64,000 nt of DNA from Pseudoalteromonas luteoviolacea NCIMB 1944 (GTDB lineage: Bacteria; Pseudomonadota; Gammaproteobacteria; Enterobacterales; Alteromonadaceae), in contig NZ_AUXS01000036.1 in NCBI RefSeq assembly GCF_001625565.1, forward strand, positions 62,001 to 126,000. Direction: 5' to 3'. Both the position numbers and the translations under genes were made by a program. Below are positions 46,099 to 58,219 of this stretch, piece by piece; the stretch's first letter is position 1; each line of letters starts with the position of its first letter. A model generated the notes under the pieces. The model saw only the letters and a program-made list of their open reading frames with translations. It did not search any database and had not been told where the DNA came from.

Positions 46099-48138
46099 TT
46101 ATAGCTTTGTATATTCATTGTGACTCAAAGAAAGTTGCTCTAAACAGTTAGACAGAATGCGTGCCAAGGCCATAAAATCGATCGGTTTGGGCAGCATATC
46201 TACCATACCAACTTCTACTAGGTGCTGTTTACTTAGCTCGTCAATATTAGCCGTCATCGCGATAATATGCGTGTGTTCGGCTTTAAGGTTTCTCTTGGCG
46301 ATGGTTTTTGCTGCAGTAAGTCCATCCATGACAGGCATGATACTATCCATAAATATGATGTCGTAACATACTTGTTCACAATTATGAATTGCTATTTGGC
46401 CATTGCTAGCAATGTCAGGCTCTATATTGAATTTCTTTAAAAATGACGTCATCACTTTTTGATTGATGAGGTTGTCTTCTACCAAGAGTACACGTAGCTT
46501 GGATGCATCGAATTGGGCATGGGTGAGTGTTTTTTTGGGCGGTGGCATTTTTGCTTTTTGAAGAGGTAAATTTACAAAGAAGTGACTCCCTTCACCTAAG
46601 CTACTGGTAACTTTGATCTCGCCCTGCATTAACTCAATTAATTCTTTTACAATCGACATCCCAAGACCAGTGCCTCCAAAGTGGCTGCCGACTTCATTCT
46701 CTCCCTGTTTAAAAGGTTCAAATAAGTTACTGATACTTGTAGAAGACATCCCTATGCCTGTATCACGGACTTCAATGGTTAAATACAGACAAGAAGTAGA
46801 CTCTTCACTGTGTACGTTTAGTTCTACAGCTCCGCTGTCGGTGAATTTTACGGCGTTGCTGATCAAATTCGTGATTATTTGGTTTAATCGGGTCGAATCA
46901 CAATTTACCCAACAAGATTGAGAAAGGCTTATCTCATGCACAAATTGAACGTCTTTTTTACTGACTAGTTGTTTAGATAATTCGACTTGGTCATCTATGA
47001 GTGGCACGATATCGCAAGGCTGGCAAACGAGGGATAGCCCTTCTTGAGATATCTTTGAAAAGTCTAAAATCTCATTGACTAAGCCGGTCAAAATCGCGGT
47101 GCTACGAAGCGCTAGCTGAATGTCCTCGGTTTTTTTTGTGTAATTGTTTTCGTCCATGGCATTTAACAGTAGTCCATTAATGCCGTTCAGTGGGGTTCTC
47201 ATTTCGTGGCTAATTTTGGCTAATAATAAACTGCGTTCACTCAATAGGCGCTCAGCTTCAAGTTTTTGCAGTTTTAGCTTCTCTCTTAGTTCCACGTCTG
47301 AGGTGATATCCTGTAAAGAGCCAATTAAGCTAGTGCATTCACCATGATGGAATTCAGCCTCACCGTGGCAAGAAACCCAAATAGTCCTATTTTGCTTTGT
47401 AGTTGCTCTTAATTCGAGGACCCAAGATTGGCCATAGTTGATTGCATCAGATATTGCCTTCGAAAATGTATCTCTGTGTGTGCCTTCACTGAAAAAACGC
47501 ATCCATTGGGACAGTGTAGGGTTGTCGTCTAGGTTTAAATTATGGATCCGTTTAGTTTCGTTGCTCCAAAATACTTGCTGTGAAGGGAGGTCTATTCGCC
47601 AACTACCAATTGAAGCGACTTGCTCCATTTTTTCTAACGTTTTGTAATTACTTCTTAGCTTGCTTTCTGACTCTCTTCGCGCCAGTTCAAATCCCAACCA
47701 TTGAGCAAATAGCTCCACATAATCAATATGCTCTGTTGTGAAAGGTGGGCTGATTTTAGCCGCGGAAAAATTAATCGTGCCAAATATACGATTGGCAACT
47801 CGAATCGGTGCGCCAATATAGGATTCTAGTTGGAAGTCTTGATAGCAAGGGTGTGTAGAGATTTCACTGCTTCCAGCGTGGTGAAAAGACAGTGCTTTGT
47901 CTGCATTGAGTGTATGTACACAATAGGTTCCGGTAAGGTCAAATTGGCAGTGAGGGGTGAGTTCCGGGTTCTCTGATTCAACATATAAAATGGTATATTG
48001 TGAATCTAGTACCTCGCTTACGATTGCGATTTCAAGGTCGAAAACCTCTAAGCCAAATTTTAGAAGGGCCTGTATTTTCTCATCGGTGCTTAAATTTTGT
48101 TTTGATACGATGTCATGGAATTGCCTTAAAAAACTCAC
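46099..48138 (-). CDS. Hybrid sensor histidine kinase (GAF-PAS-HK-receiver)
   Basis: The 679-residue soluble protein has an N-terminal GAF domain (about 10-160), a PAS domain (about 185-290), a dimerisation/phosphoacceptor domain with SHEMRTPLNG, an ATPase domain (N-box NLISNAVKFTD, G-boxes DTGIGMS and GGTGLGMSI) and a C-terminal receiver domain (LLVEDNLINQ, phosphoacceptor Asp in FMDSIMPVMDG, Lys in PKPID). There is no HPt domain, so phosphorelay needs an external one; a lone HPt protein is encoded at 49803. No transmembrane segment is seen, so the signal is intracellular. Confidence 0.94.
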   Translation of the reverse strand: MSFLRQFHDIVSKQNLSTDEKIQALLKFGLEVFDLEIAIVSEVLDSQYTILYVESENPELTPHCQFDLTGTYCVHTLNADKALSFHHAGSSEISTHPCYQDFQLESYIGAPIRVANRIFGTINFSAAKISPPFTTEHIDYVELFAQWLGFELARRESESKLRSNYKTLEKMEQVASIGSWRIDLPSQQVFWSNETKRIHNLNLDDNPTLSQWMRFFSEGTHRDTFSKAISDAINYGQSWVLELRATTKQNRTIWVSCHGEAEFHHGECTSLIGSLQDITSDVELREKLKLQKLEAERLLSERSLLLAKISHEMRTPLNGINGLLLNAMDENNYTKKTEDIQLALRSTAILTGLVNEILDFSKISQEGLSLVCQPCDIVPLIDDQVELSKQLVSKKDVQFVHEISLSQSCWVNCDSTRLNQIITNLISNAVKFTDSGAVELNVHSEESTSCLYLTIEVRDTGIGMSSTSISNLFEPFKQGENEVGSHFGGTGLGMSIVKELIELMQGEIKVTSSLGEGSHFFVNLPLQKAKMPPPKKTLTHAQFDASKLRVLLVEDNLINQKVMTSFLKKFNIEPDIASNGQIAIHNCEQVCYDIIFMDSIMPVMDGLTAAKTIAKRNLKAEHTHIIAMTANIDELSKQHLVEVGMVDMLPKPIDFMALARILSNCLEQLSLSHNEYTKL

Positions 48139-48290
48139 TGTTTAAATCCTTCTTTTTACTAATAAATCACAAAGTATCGATGGGATAAGCTAGCCCATAG
48201 ATTGGGGGTGACATAATATATTAAAAGAAGTTTAGCGCAATGTGGTATTTTATTAACACTAAAAGACACGAAATAGGCAAGGCCAAAAAT

Positions 48291-49082
48291 CTAAGGCGCG
48301 GCGCTGTGAAGGGCGTGGCCTAGTGCGCTAAAGTAATCTTTTATTGCCGCAGAGATTAAGTTAATTTCGTCACCAATAAGAAAGCCGCCAGCTACTTCTA
48401 ATTTTGAATTAATCACATCTGAAACGAGAAACTCGTTTTGAAATTCGAAATGCTGAGCAATAACACACTCAAAGGCACGTGCAGTTAGCTCCTGAGGCAG
48501 GCTGTAATACAGCTGCTGTGCTTGTTGATCTAAAGCTATACCGCGAGTGAAAAATGCACTGGGCTTGTTACCCTCACTGTTAAGCAGAACACGCTTGTAT
48601 ATATCATTGAGTAACTGATTGAGCGGGTGAGAAGTATTTGGGGTGGATGTTAGCCACTTTGCCGACGCAAAATCACTAGCTGTGCAATGCTCAAAAAAAT
48701 GTTTACAGATGTAGTGATCAAAGGCATGCCACCACTCGTGAGCAAGTGCTCCGCCACCAGCATTTTTGGCCAGTGCCAAAGTTCGTTTGGATGGAGCGTA
48801 ATGAGCTTGTACACCCTTTTGTCCGCCGCTGCCAAAAGCCAAGTTAAGTGTTCCACGAAGGCCAATAGCTTTTGGCGGCAACGATAATATTTGAGCCAGA
48901 TCAGCAAGCGAATCATAAAGTAGGTTTGCGGCAATATGCTGTTCTTCTTTACTGACCCAATTGCCAAGCACGATGGTTTTAAATCCAAAGGTTGATTTTA
49001 ATTCATCAAAACAGACTTGATCTCCGTAGCGATAATCTGGACCGTTTCGTTTATAGCGTCTATGAAGTCTGCTGTTATTCAT
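48291..49082 (-). CDS. CLCA_X-like protein with HEWWH zinc-protease motif
   Basis: The 263-residue protein has the sequence GGGALAHEWWHAFDHY, an HExxH zinc-binding signature followed by His/Asp. I recall it as typical of the poorly known 'CLCA_X' family, an assignment from memory. No signal peptide is visible, so it should be cytoplasmic. Other blocks are GLRGTLNLAFGSGGQKGVQAHY and the C-terminal YYSLPQELTARAFECVI, which could supply a third metal ligand (Glu). A proteolytic function is inference. It overlaps the upstream DTW-domain gene by 8 nt, so the two are cotranscribed. Confidence 0.75.
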   Translation of the reverse strand: MNNSRLHRRYKRNGPDYRYGDQVCFDELKSTFGFKTIVLGNWVSKEEQHIAANLLYDSLADLAQILSLPPKAIGLRGTLNLAFGSGGQKGVQAHYAPSKRTLALAKNAGGGALAHEWWHAFDHYICKHFFEHCTASDFASAKWLTSTPNTSHPLNQLLNDIYKRVLLNSEGNKPSAFFTRGIALDQQAQQLYYSLPQELTARAFECVIAQHFEFQNEFLVSDVINSKLEVAGGFLIGDEINLISAAIKDYFSALGHALHSAAP

Positions 49083-49674
49083 TCAGATATCGCTGTTTTA
49101 CGTCGTCAGGCATAAACTTTGTCTGCTCATGGATCATGCCTGCAAGCAGATCATATAAGGAACCAACAGGCAATGATTCATAGTGACTTAAAAAATAAGC
49201 GCACGCTTCCAAAGTCGATAGGCTATGTAATTGTTCTGCTTTTCTAATGGTGTATTTGTTCTCAGGGATTGATGAAAAAGAAATCTTTTTTAAACGCGTT
49301 AACCAAGGGTTGAGCATGGCGATTTTATGTGTTTTTTTCCAAGTGCCATCTAATACAAAAAGATACTCAATCGTCTTTTGATGCCTGTTAATTGTTTCTA
49401 CGGTTTCTGCATTTTGGTCTGGGTATAAAAGTGCACAGTTGCTGGTACGGGCAATCTGTTGTGCCGTAATAAAGTCCTCAGGAGACTCTCCTTGAAAAAC
49501 CTCAATATTTGCGAGTTGTAATTTGAGTAATCGAACTGTATTTTTCGCCACGGATACTTCGCTTGGGTGCTGTAAAACGATAATTTTGGTTCTATTTTGC
49601 AGTTTTGGACAAACATAGTTGCAAACACATGTTTTTATAGAAAAGTGGCAAATATTACAGGTACTTCTTTTCAT
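49075..49674 (-). CDS. DTW-domain protein, probable tRNA aminocarboxypropyltransferase
   Basis: The 199-residue protein has the DTW-family pattern: N-terminal zinc cysteines (CNICHFSIKTCVC), VLQHPSE, LLYPDQ and the family motif here as LDGTWKKTHK. E. coli TapT, a DTW protein, transfers the 3-amino-3-carboxypropyl group from SAM to a tRNA uridine (acp3U47); this gene may do the same, but E. coli has more than one DTW protein and I cannot tell which it matches best. It is the first gene of a two-gene unit with the HEWWH protein. Confidence 0.87.
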   Translation of the reverse strand: MKRSTCNICHFSIKTCVCNYVCPKLQNRTKIIVLQHPSEVSVAKNTVRLLKLQLANIEVFQGESPEDFITAQQIARTSNCALLYPDQNAETVETINRHQKTIEYLFVLDGTWKKTHKIAMLNPWLTRLKKISFSSIPENKYTIRKAEQLHSLSTLEACAYFLSHYESLPVGSLYDLLAGMIHEQTKFMPDDVKQRYLNE

Positions 49675-49802
49675 AAAGGCTTTTAACAGGTTACAGTGTG
49701 CTATATCTTAACATAATTTATAGTTGGCTTTGCTCTTGTTGCGACTCTTAACTAGCATATAGTTATGGCAAAGTGGCGGGTAATAGACAATAAAGGACTT
49801 TT

Positions 49803-50147
49803 ATGGACACTAGAATTGATGAAACTTGCTTGGAAAACATGCAGTCTTTGTTGGGGGAGCAGTTCAACGATACTTTGGAGTTTTGTCTAAGTGAATTTGA
49901 TAGATTGGCTAACGATGTAAAAGCCACTATTGATAATGACTTGGAAGCAGCGACCAGAAATGCTCACAGTTTAAAATCAAATGCAGCGCAATTTGGGGCG
50001 ATGAGTTTAGCGGATGTTGCCCGTAGTATAGAAATGGCGCTGATAGAAAATAATACTGAACATGCAAAGTCACAGGTAAGTGTGTTGTGTGATGAAGTGG
50101 TGTCATCAAAAGCGCTACTGCAACACTGGTTAACTTCAAGTGTATAA
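49803..50147 (+). CDS. Stand-alone HPt phosphotransfer protein
   Basis: The 114-residue protein is a single histidine-phosphotransfer domain. The phosphoacceptor His is in NAHSLKSNAAQFGA, the standard HSLKG-like motif, followed by a helical DVARSIEMALIEN segment. It has no other domain. It could pass phosphate between a hybrid kinase and a response regulator; the nearest candidate donor is the hybrid kinase 1.7 kb away, which lacks an HPt domain. That pairing is inference. A good terminator follows, so it is monocistronic. Confidence 0.9.
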   Translation: MDTRIDETCLENMQSLLGEQFNDTLEFCLSEFDRLANDVKATIDNDLEAATRNAHSLKSNAAQFGAMSLADVARSIEMALIENNTEHAKSQVSVLCDEVVSSKALLQHWLTSSV

Positions 50148-50185
50148 AAATTTGGGTAGATAACGCCTTTTTTCCCCTTGCAAGA

Positions 50186-50217
50186 GGCTGTATTGTAACT
50201 CAATACAGCCGAGTTTT
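50186..50217 (+). terminator. Intrinsic terminator of the HPt gene
   Basis: A perfect 10-bp stem (GGCTGTATTG/CAATACAGCC) with a 5-nt loop is followed by GAGTTTTC. The T tract is offset by three bases. Confidence 0.72.
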
Positions 50218-50311
50218 CGTAGCCGTCTGTTTGTCAGTAAATTATACAACATTTGACCCTTTCCAATTGTCCAATCTCTGGTTATGCTACTCCTGAAATG
50301 AGGGAGAAATT

Positions 50312-51526
50312 ATGCATAAAATAAGTAAAAGCAATAAATTAAATGGGGTGTGTTACGACATTCGAGGGCCTGTATTGTCTCAAGCTCAAAAAATGGAAGA
50401 TGAAGGTGTCAAAGTACTCAAATTAAATGTTGGGAATCCCGCCGCATTTGGTTTTGATATGCCTGAAGATATGCATAGAGACATCATTCGAAATTTACGT
50501 CAAGGGCAGGGCTATTGTGATTCAAAGGGCCTGTATTCAGCCAGAGTTGCAGTTTACCAGTATTATCAGCAAAAAGGTTTCCCAAATATCAGTGTCGACA
50601 ATACGTTTATCGGCAATGGCGTCAGTGAGCTTATCCAAATGGTCACGCAGGCATTGCTTAATGATGGCGATGAAGTATTGATCCCCGCTCCAGATTATCC
50701 ACTTTGGACGGCATCAGTAAAACTATCCGGTGGCGTACCTGTGCATTATATGTGTGATGAATGTGCTGATTGGTTCCCAGATATCGCTGATATTCGAGAA
50801 AAAATCACAAGTAAAACAAAAGCATTGGTTTTAATAAATCCAAATAACCCAACTGGAGCGGTTTATAGTAAAGCCCTTTTGGAACAATTATTGGATGTTG
50901 CCAGAGAGCATAAGTTACTTGTGTTAAGTGATGAGATTTACGAAAAAATTCTATTTGATGGTGTCGAGCATTTCTCAGTGGGGTCGCTATGCGACGATCT
51001 GCCAATTATAACTTTTAATGGCTTAGCCAAAACATATCGTGCGGCTGGGTTAAGAATGGGGTGGATGGTTGCGAGCGGGAAAATCTCGGCCATGACAGAT
51101 TTGCTTGAAGGTTTAAATATGCTCGCCTCAATGCGGCTCTGTGCCAATGTCCCTGCTCAGTTTGCCATTCAGCAGGCGCTTGGTGGTGTACAGTCTATCG
51201 ATGATCTATTGTTGCCGGGTGGAAGATTGTACGAACAACGTAATATCGCATGGCAAGGTTTGAATGATATTCAGGGAATATCCTGTGTAAAGCCAAAAGG
51301 GGCCTTGTATGCGTTTGCCAAATTCGACACTAAGCATTTTAACGTTAAAAATGATGAACTCATGGTGTTAGATTTATTGCGAGAAGAAAAAATATTGTTA
51401 GTTCATGGCCGTGCATTTAACTGGCCATCGCCAGATCATTTCAGGTTAGTTTTTTTACCGCATAAAGATGAATTAGAACCCGCCTTGCAATCTATGCAAC
51501 GCTTTTTCGATCATTATCGTCAGTAG
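50312..51526 (+). CDS. alaA: Alanine-synthesising aminotransferase AlaA (YfbQ-like)
   Basis: The 404-residue protein is a class I pyridoxal-phosphate aminotransferase, nearly the same length as E. coli AlaA (405). The lysine for the Schiff base is in NGLAKTYRAAGLRMGW. PLP-site segments include the GNGVSELIQM loop, INPNNPTGAVYS and SDEIYEKILFD. AlaA makes alanine from pyruvate and glutamate. AGGGAGAAATT precedes the ATG. It is monocistronic and converges with the M15 peptidase gene. Confidence 0.94.
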   Translation: MHKISKSNKLNGVCYDIRGPVLSQAQKMEDEGVKVLKLNVGNPAAFGFDMPEDMHRDIIRNLRQGQGYCDSKGLYSARVAVYQYYQQKGFPNISVDNTFIGNGVSELIQMVTQALLNDGDEVLIPAPDYPLWTASVKLSGGVPVHYMCDECADWFPDIADIREKITSKTKALVLINPNNPTGAVYSKALLEQLLDVAREHKLLVLSDEIYEKILFDGVEHFSVGSLCDDLPIITFNGLAKTYRAAGLRMGWMVASGKISAMTDLLEGLNMLASMRLCANVPAQFAIQQALGGVQSIDDLLLPGGRLYEQRNIAWQGLNDIQGISCVKPKGALYAFAKFDTKHFNVKNDELMVLDLLREEKILLVHGRAFNWPSPDHFRLVFLPHKDELEPALQSMQRFFDHYRQ

Positions 51527-51535
51527 ACTTAAAAC

Positions 51536-51554
51536 AGGCCCTTAAAAAGGGCCT
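51536..51554. terminator. Bidirectional terminator-like hairpin
   Basis: A perfect 8-bp stem (AGGCCCTT/AAGGGCCT) with an AAA loop fills the gap between the convergent alaA and peptidase genes. The T tract is weak on both strands. Confidence 0.5.
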
Positions 51555-51557
51555 TGC

Positions 51558-53720
<2,163 letters not shown>

Positions 53721-53724
<4 letters not shown>

Positions 53725-54227
53725 AATTTACTAGCTCTTGATAATGTTATGAGCGGGTCTTTGCCCGCATTGACCTGATTCAAAGGATAATAACATGGCC
53801 CCAACTTATCTGCATTTAGAATTACTAAGGTACCGGTAATAAACAAGTCTTGGGGTATATCGTAATAACAGAGAATGTCCCCAGACTTAATGTGCTTTTT
53901 ACCAATACTGTGTTTTAGTAAGTTTTCCATCTTCTGATATTCGCTTGGAATATTTAAATGCAGAAGCAAATGTAATCCAGAGTCTGCGCGGATCACAAAT
54001 TCACATCCTTGCTGGCTGACTTTTACAATGTTTCCATTGCAAGGGGATATCATAAGTGCTTGATTCATTTTAACGCACACGCCGCTGCCAACCATTCCTG
54101 ATGAAAATAGTGAGAGTGGATGCTGTGTTAATGGAAATACTTTGCCAGTAAAAGGGCTTGCAATGTGTAGCAGTGGGTTTGCTATTTGCGTAATTGGTGC
54201 ATAGTTAATTGGTTTAGAAAAAATCAT
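53721..54227 (-). CDS. Degenerate EIIA-Glc-like protein
   Basis: The 168-residue protein aligns by eye with EIIA-Glc (Crr) over its whole length: SPFTGKVFPL, MVGSGVCVK, SPCNGNIVKV, ADSGLHLLLHLNIP and the later KSGDILCYYDIP and TLVILNAD. The phosphorylated His (E. coli His90) is kept as His90, but the supporting His75 is Cys75 (QQGCEFVI). A regulatory or non-sugar role is likely. No PTS permease or EI/HPr gene is in the window. It lies between an ACT-domain protein (1-nt overlap) and an ArsC-like gene (4-nt overlap). The fold match is by memory. Confidence 0.82.
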
Positions 54228-54607
54228 TAAACAAAAAGGTAACCGTCTTTTCTGAGGGCTTGAATTGCGTTATTGAGCTGTTGTTCTTTAACCAGAATAT
54301 AGTCCGTATCGTAAGTTGATATGGAAAAAATAGAAACATTTGCACTGGCCAATACACCGGATATGTTTGACATAATGCCAGTAAGAGAAAAGCCCAAAGG
54401 GCCAATAATTTCAATCGCGCGCCAATAAGGCTCAGCTGCAAAACTTTCGATATCGATGTCGGATGGGCACACAATTGAAAGCTCTTCACTTGTTTTGGCA
54501 ATGAAGAATATGTCTGATTTAAGCACATTAGTAGGGATGCCTGCATCACTATCTAGGCTGTGAATCGTAAAGTCTTGTTGTAGTACTTGTAGCGTTTGTT
54601 TTGACAT
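54227..54607 (-). CDS. ACT-domain protein
   Basis: The 126-residue protein has two ACT-like halves, the second clearer: GPLGFSLTGIMSNISGVLASANVSIFSISTYDTDYILV, a pattern like the ACT_7/CASTOR-like domain that binds amino acids. No catalytic domain is attached. It is the first gene of the run ACT, EIIA-like, ArsC-like, dapE, M15 peptidase, so it could sense an amino acid and affect the operon's products; that is inference. The EIIA-like gene starts in the last base of its stop codon. Confidence 0.85.
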   Translation of the reverse strand: MSKQTLQVLQQDFTIHSLDSDAGIPTNVLKSDIFFIAKTSEELSIVCPSDIDIESFAAEPYWRAIEIIGPLGFSLTGIMSNISGVLASANVSIFSISTYDTDYILVKEQQLNNAIQALRKDGYLFV

Positions 54608-54677
54608 ACTTGCGCTCTAACTGCATCGACTCATTCATAGTATAGGCAAGTAAAGTGAAAAGAAACCCTTTTTATTT

Positions 54678-54701
54678 AGGGAGTAGAAGTTTCTACTCCC
54701 T
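54678..54701. terminator. Perfect 11-bp hairpin between pta and the ACT gene
   Basis: The arms AGGGAGTAGAA and TTCTACTCCCT pair perfectly around a 2-nt loop. It lies 23 nt after the pta stop on the minus strand, but the bases after it on that strand are AAATAAAAAG, not a T tract. It may be a weak terminator, an RNA-stability element or a protein site. Confidence 0.4.
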
Positions 54702-54723
54702 TGATACCCTTAAGAAAGGCCTA

Positions 54724-56868
54724 TTACGGGCGCTGGGCTGCTTGGATAGCTGTTAATGCAATTGTGTATACGATGTCATCAACGAGAGCTCCTCGGCTCA
54801 AGTCGTTGACAGGCTTTCGCATACCTTGAAGCATTGGGCCTATACTGATCAAGTCAGCACTTCGCTGCACAGCTTTATAGGTGGTATTACCAGTGTTCAA
54901 ATCAGGGAACACGAATACAGTTGCCTTGCCCGCAACTTTGCTGTTTGGCGCTTTCTTGCGAGCAACATTTTCCATAATGGCGGCATCGTATTGAAGAGGT
55001 CCGTCAATATCAAGATCTGGACGTTTTTGTTGAGCCAATTTGGTCGCTTCACGCACTTTGTCAACATCGGCACCTTGGCCAGAAGTACCAGTACTATAGC
55101 TAATCATTGCCACTTTTGGTTCGATGCCAAATGCCGCCGCAGAATCTGCCGACTGAATTGCAATATCAGCAAGTTGCTCTGCCGTGGGATCTGGGTTAAT
55201 GGCGCAGTCACCATAAACTAGCACTTGATCCGGTAATAGCATGAAGAACACTGAGCTCACTAACGATGAGTCAGGTGCAGTTTTGATAAGCTGCAACGGA
55301 GGACGTATGGTGTTTGCAGTTGTATTGACTGCACCGGATACTAGGCCGTCAACCTCATCTTCAGCTAACATCATGGTGCCTAAAACCACGTTGTCTTGCA
55401 GTTGCTCAGCAGCGACTACTTCGGTAAGCCCTTTATTCTTACGAAGTTCAACCATTGGCGCAATATAGTTGTCAATCGCTTTCTGTGGGTCGAGTATCGT
55501 GACGTTTTCATTCAAAATCACACCTTGCTGCGCAGCAATACGTTGAATTTCGTCATGATCACCAAGTAAGACTGTTTTGGCGATTCCTCGCTCTCCACAA
55601 ATTGCAGCCGCTTTGATGGTGCGAGGTTCATTGCCTTCAGGTAACACAATTGTTTTGTTGGCTTGGCGAGCTTGATCGGTCAACATAAACCTGAATGCTG
55701 GTGGAGATAGTTTGCGAGTACGAGCGATCCCCTGTGAAAGGCTATCAAGCCAGTCTGGATCAATATGATCGGCATTGTGCTGTTTTACTTTATCGATACG
55801 TTGCTCGTCATCTGCAGGCACTTCCATATTGAAATTATGTAAAAGTAATGACGTGCGCCATGTATCCGCTTCGGTCGCAAGGATCGGTAATCCCGTGTTC
55901 ATAGCTTGCTCACAAAGCTCCATTATACGAGGCTCAGGTTTAAAGCCACCAGTTAACAGTATGGCGCCAAGCTTTGTGCCGTTCATTGCTGATAAACAGG
56001 CTGCAACCAATATATCTGAACGGTCGCCAGGTGTAACGAGCAACGCGCCTGGTGTGAAGTGATTCAGAATATTTGATACGGTTCGCGCACAGAATGTCAC
56101 TCGGCGCAGTCGTCTATGTGCCATATCACCTGAGTTTATCACTTCTGCCTGTAGATATTCGCTTAAATCTCTCACTCGAGGCGCTACTAAATCAAAATCC
56201 CAGGGAATAGCGCCTAGTAACATAAACGGGTGCTTGCGGAAGATTGGCAGTGAGGCTAAACGATTCATCTCGTTTTCGAGTTGATCAGGCTCGTGCTGAT
56301 CGACCAAATCTGCTCTCGCCCGGCCATCTTCATCAAGAGGAGCATTAACTTTGTTAAAAATACATCCTAAAACACGTGCATGGTCAATTCCGCCATAGTT
56401 GCCTGAGGCAATTTCTAGGCGATCTTCAAGCTGATCATTTGTGTCATTTCCCGGCGTTAATACAAATACGATATCTGCGCCCAATGTTTGTGCTATCTCA
56501 CGGTTTACTCGGCCCGCGTAGGGTTGTTTCCGTGTAGGTACCATACCTTCTATGATGGCTACTTCGTCGTCTTGTACACTGCTTTCAAAGCGCTCAACAA
56601 TTTCTTCCAATAAGTCATCGCCTTTACCGTCACCGATCATTTGCTCTGCATAGTGCAACTCAAATGGAGTGGGGGGGGCAATTGATGATCCTTGTTTGAT
56701 AATTAACGTCGACTTTTCAGGGCCTACATCGGCATTACGAGGTTGAGCAATTGGTTTGAAAAAATTAACTTTAACCGCCTTTTGCTCTAGTGCGCGGACT
56801 AACCCGACAGAAACAGATGTTAAACCAACCCCAGTTGAGATTGGGATAAGCATGATCCTACGACCCAT
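54724..56868 (-). CDS. pta: Phosphate acetyltransferase
   Basis: The 714-residue protein is the long form of Pta, the same length as in E. coli. It has an N-terminal P-loop-like domain ([17 protein letters not shown]), a DRTGG domain (about 230-340) and the C-terminal PTA_PTB catalytic domain (about 390-710; [46 protein letters not shown]). It makes acetyl phosphate and CoA from acetyl-CoA, or the reverse. It starts 2 nt after the ackA stop, so ackA-pta is an operon. Confidence 0.97.
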   Translation of the reverse strand: MGRRIMLIPISTGVGLTSVSVGLVRALEQKAVKVNFFKPIAQPRNADVGPEKSTLIIKQGSSIAPPTPFELHYAEQMIGDGKGDDLLEEIVERFESSVQDDEVAIIEGMVPTRKQPYAGRVNREIAQTLGADIVFVLTPGNDTNDQLEDRLEIASGNYGGIDHARVLGCIFNKVNAPLDEDGRARADLVDQHEPDQLENEMNRLASLPIFRKHPFMLLGAIPWDFDLVAPRVRDLSEYLQAEVINSGDMAHRRLRRVTFCARTVSNILNHFTPGALLVTPGDRSDILVAACLSAMNGTKLGAILLTGGFKPEPRIMELCEQAMNTGLPILATEADTWRTSLLLHNFNMEVPADDEQRIDKVKQHNADHIDPDWLDSLSQGIARTRKLSPPAFRFMLTDQARQANKTIVLPEGNEPRTIKAAAICGERGIAKTVLLGDHDEIQRIAAQQGVILNENVTILDPQKAIDNYIAPMVELRKNKGLTEVVAAEQLQDNVVLGTMMLAEDEVDGLVSGAVNTTANTIRPPLQLIKTAPDSSLVSSVFFMLLPDQVLVYGDCAINPDPTAEQLADIAIQSADSAAAFGIEPKVAMISYSTGTSGQGADVDKVREATKLAQQKRPDLDIDGPLQYDAAIMENVARKKAPNSKVAGKATVFVFPDLNTGNTTYKAVQRSADLISIGPMLQGMRKPVNDLSRGALVDDIVYTIALTAIQAAQRP

Positions 56869-56870
56869 AG

Positions 56871-58070
56871 TTATTGCTCCCCAGCAAGCATGGCTGCATC
56901 TTGCGCGATAACAAGCTCTTCATTGGTTGGAATTACAAGGGCGGTTGGTGCTGACACACCATCAGTGATTACCCCTTCATTACCGAAGCGAGCAGCTAAG
57001 TTTTGCTCGTTATTTAGTTTAAAGCCGAGGAAGCTAAGCTGTTTTAAAACACTTGCACGAATTACGTCTGAGTTTTCGCCTATCCCACCAGTAAACACAA
57101 GTGCATCAATGCCACCTAATGGTACCGCAAAACTCGCGATTTGCTTTGCTAGTCTGAAACAGAATATATCTAGCGCTAGTTGAGCTTTTTCGTGGCCTTG
57201 TGCTGCACTTTCTTCAATTGTACGGCAGTCGTTAGATAACTCACTGAGACCGAGTAAGCCGCTTTCTTTATTTAATAAAGTGTCTATTTGCTTTGCTGTA
57301 TAGTTTAGTTGATTGACCAAGTACGCGAATAAACCAGGGTCAATATCACCACTTCGAGTGCCCATTACAAGCCCTTCAAGAGGCGTTAAGCCCATACTGG
57401 TGTCTACTGATTTACCATCCTTAACAGCACAGACTGAGCAGCCATTGCCAAGGTGTGCAGTAACAATTCTAGATGGTTTCTCATTTAAGCCTAATTGTTT
57501 GATAGCTTGTGCCGATACGAAATAGTGGCTGGTGCCATGAAAGCCGTAGCGTCTGATGCCGTGTTTTTCATACAATGCATAAGGTAGCGCATACAGGAAC
57601 GCTGTTGGTTCCATAGTTTGGTGAAAAGCGGTGTCAAATACTGCTATCTGGGGTAGTTTGGAAAACGCTGCGCTTGCAGCTTCTATACCCAGTAAGTTGG
57701 CTGGGTTGTGTAATGGTGCAAGGTTTGCAGTTTGTTTGATAGCTTCAAGGACTGTGTCGGTGATTAAAGCCGATTTGGTAAAGTGCTCACCGCCGTGAAC
57801 GACGCGGTGTCCTACAGCGACAAGTTGCTGGTCAAGTCTGAGTGATTTAACTAAGTCGACCAGCTTATTAATGGCGACTTCATGTGCGTCTCCATTAGAC
57901 AAAGAGATAATGTGCTTTTCGCCATTAACTTTGTATTTGATTTGAGGTGAGGCTTCACCTAAACGTTCCGCTAACCCGGATAAATGCTCTTTTGCAGAGC
58001 TTGAGTCTATGATTGCAAATTTGAGGCTAGAACTGCCACAATTGAGGACCAAAACATGCGACGATGACAT
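56871..58070 (-). CDS. ackA: Acetate kinase
   Basis: The 399-residue protein converts acetyl phosphate and ADP to acetate and ATP (E. coli AckA 400). Conserved blocks are [42 protein letters not shown] and [10 protein letters not shown]. An in-frame TTG lies at 58091, but ATG at 58070 aligns with the family start. The start is divergent from yfbV; the 149-bp gap has TATAAT at 58155-58160, without a good partner element. A typical ackA-pta operon. Confidence 0.97.
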   Translation of the reverse strand: MSSSHVLVLNCGSSSLKFAIIDSSSAKEHLSGLAERLGEASPQIKYKVNGEKHIISLSNGDAHEVAINKLVDLVKSLRLDQQLVAVGHRVVHGGEHFTKSALITDTVLEAIKQTANLAPLHNPANLLGIEAASAAFSKLPQIAVFDTAFHQTMEPTAFLYALPYALYEKHGIRRYGFHGTSHYFVSAQAIKQLGLNEKPSRIVTAHLGNGCSVCAVKDGKSVDTSMGLTPLEGLVMGTRSGDIDPGLFAYLVNQLNYTAKQIDTLLNKESGLLGLSELSNDCRTIEESAAQGHEKAQLALDIFCFRLAKQIASFAVPLGGIDALVFTGGIGENSDVIRASVLKQLSFLGFKLNNEQNLAARFGNEGVITDGVSAPTALVIPTNEELVIAQDAAMLAGEQ

Positions 58071-58219
58071 AATGACTTTCCGTTTTGACAATAAGAGTAG
58101 TTGCGTATTAAGCTAAATGGTGAAGTTCAATCAGCATTACACTTAATACTAAGGTATAATTGACATGTATGACCGTAATTTTACCTTATTTTTTTGAGAA
58201 AAGTTAGCACCTAGGAGTT

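Noticed and set aside
54214..54549. 111-residue frame on the minus strand overlapping the ACT gene
   Set aside because: It is a shifted frame of the ACT-domain gene, rich in Leu and Ser, with no ribosome site; the ACT frame has the recognisable domain.
58132..58165. TATAAT at 58155 and TTGACA at 58160 as promoter elements for yfbV
   Set aside because: They overlap each other and neither has a partner element at 16-18 bp, so I could not define a promoter.
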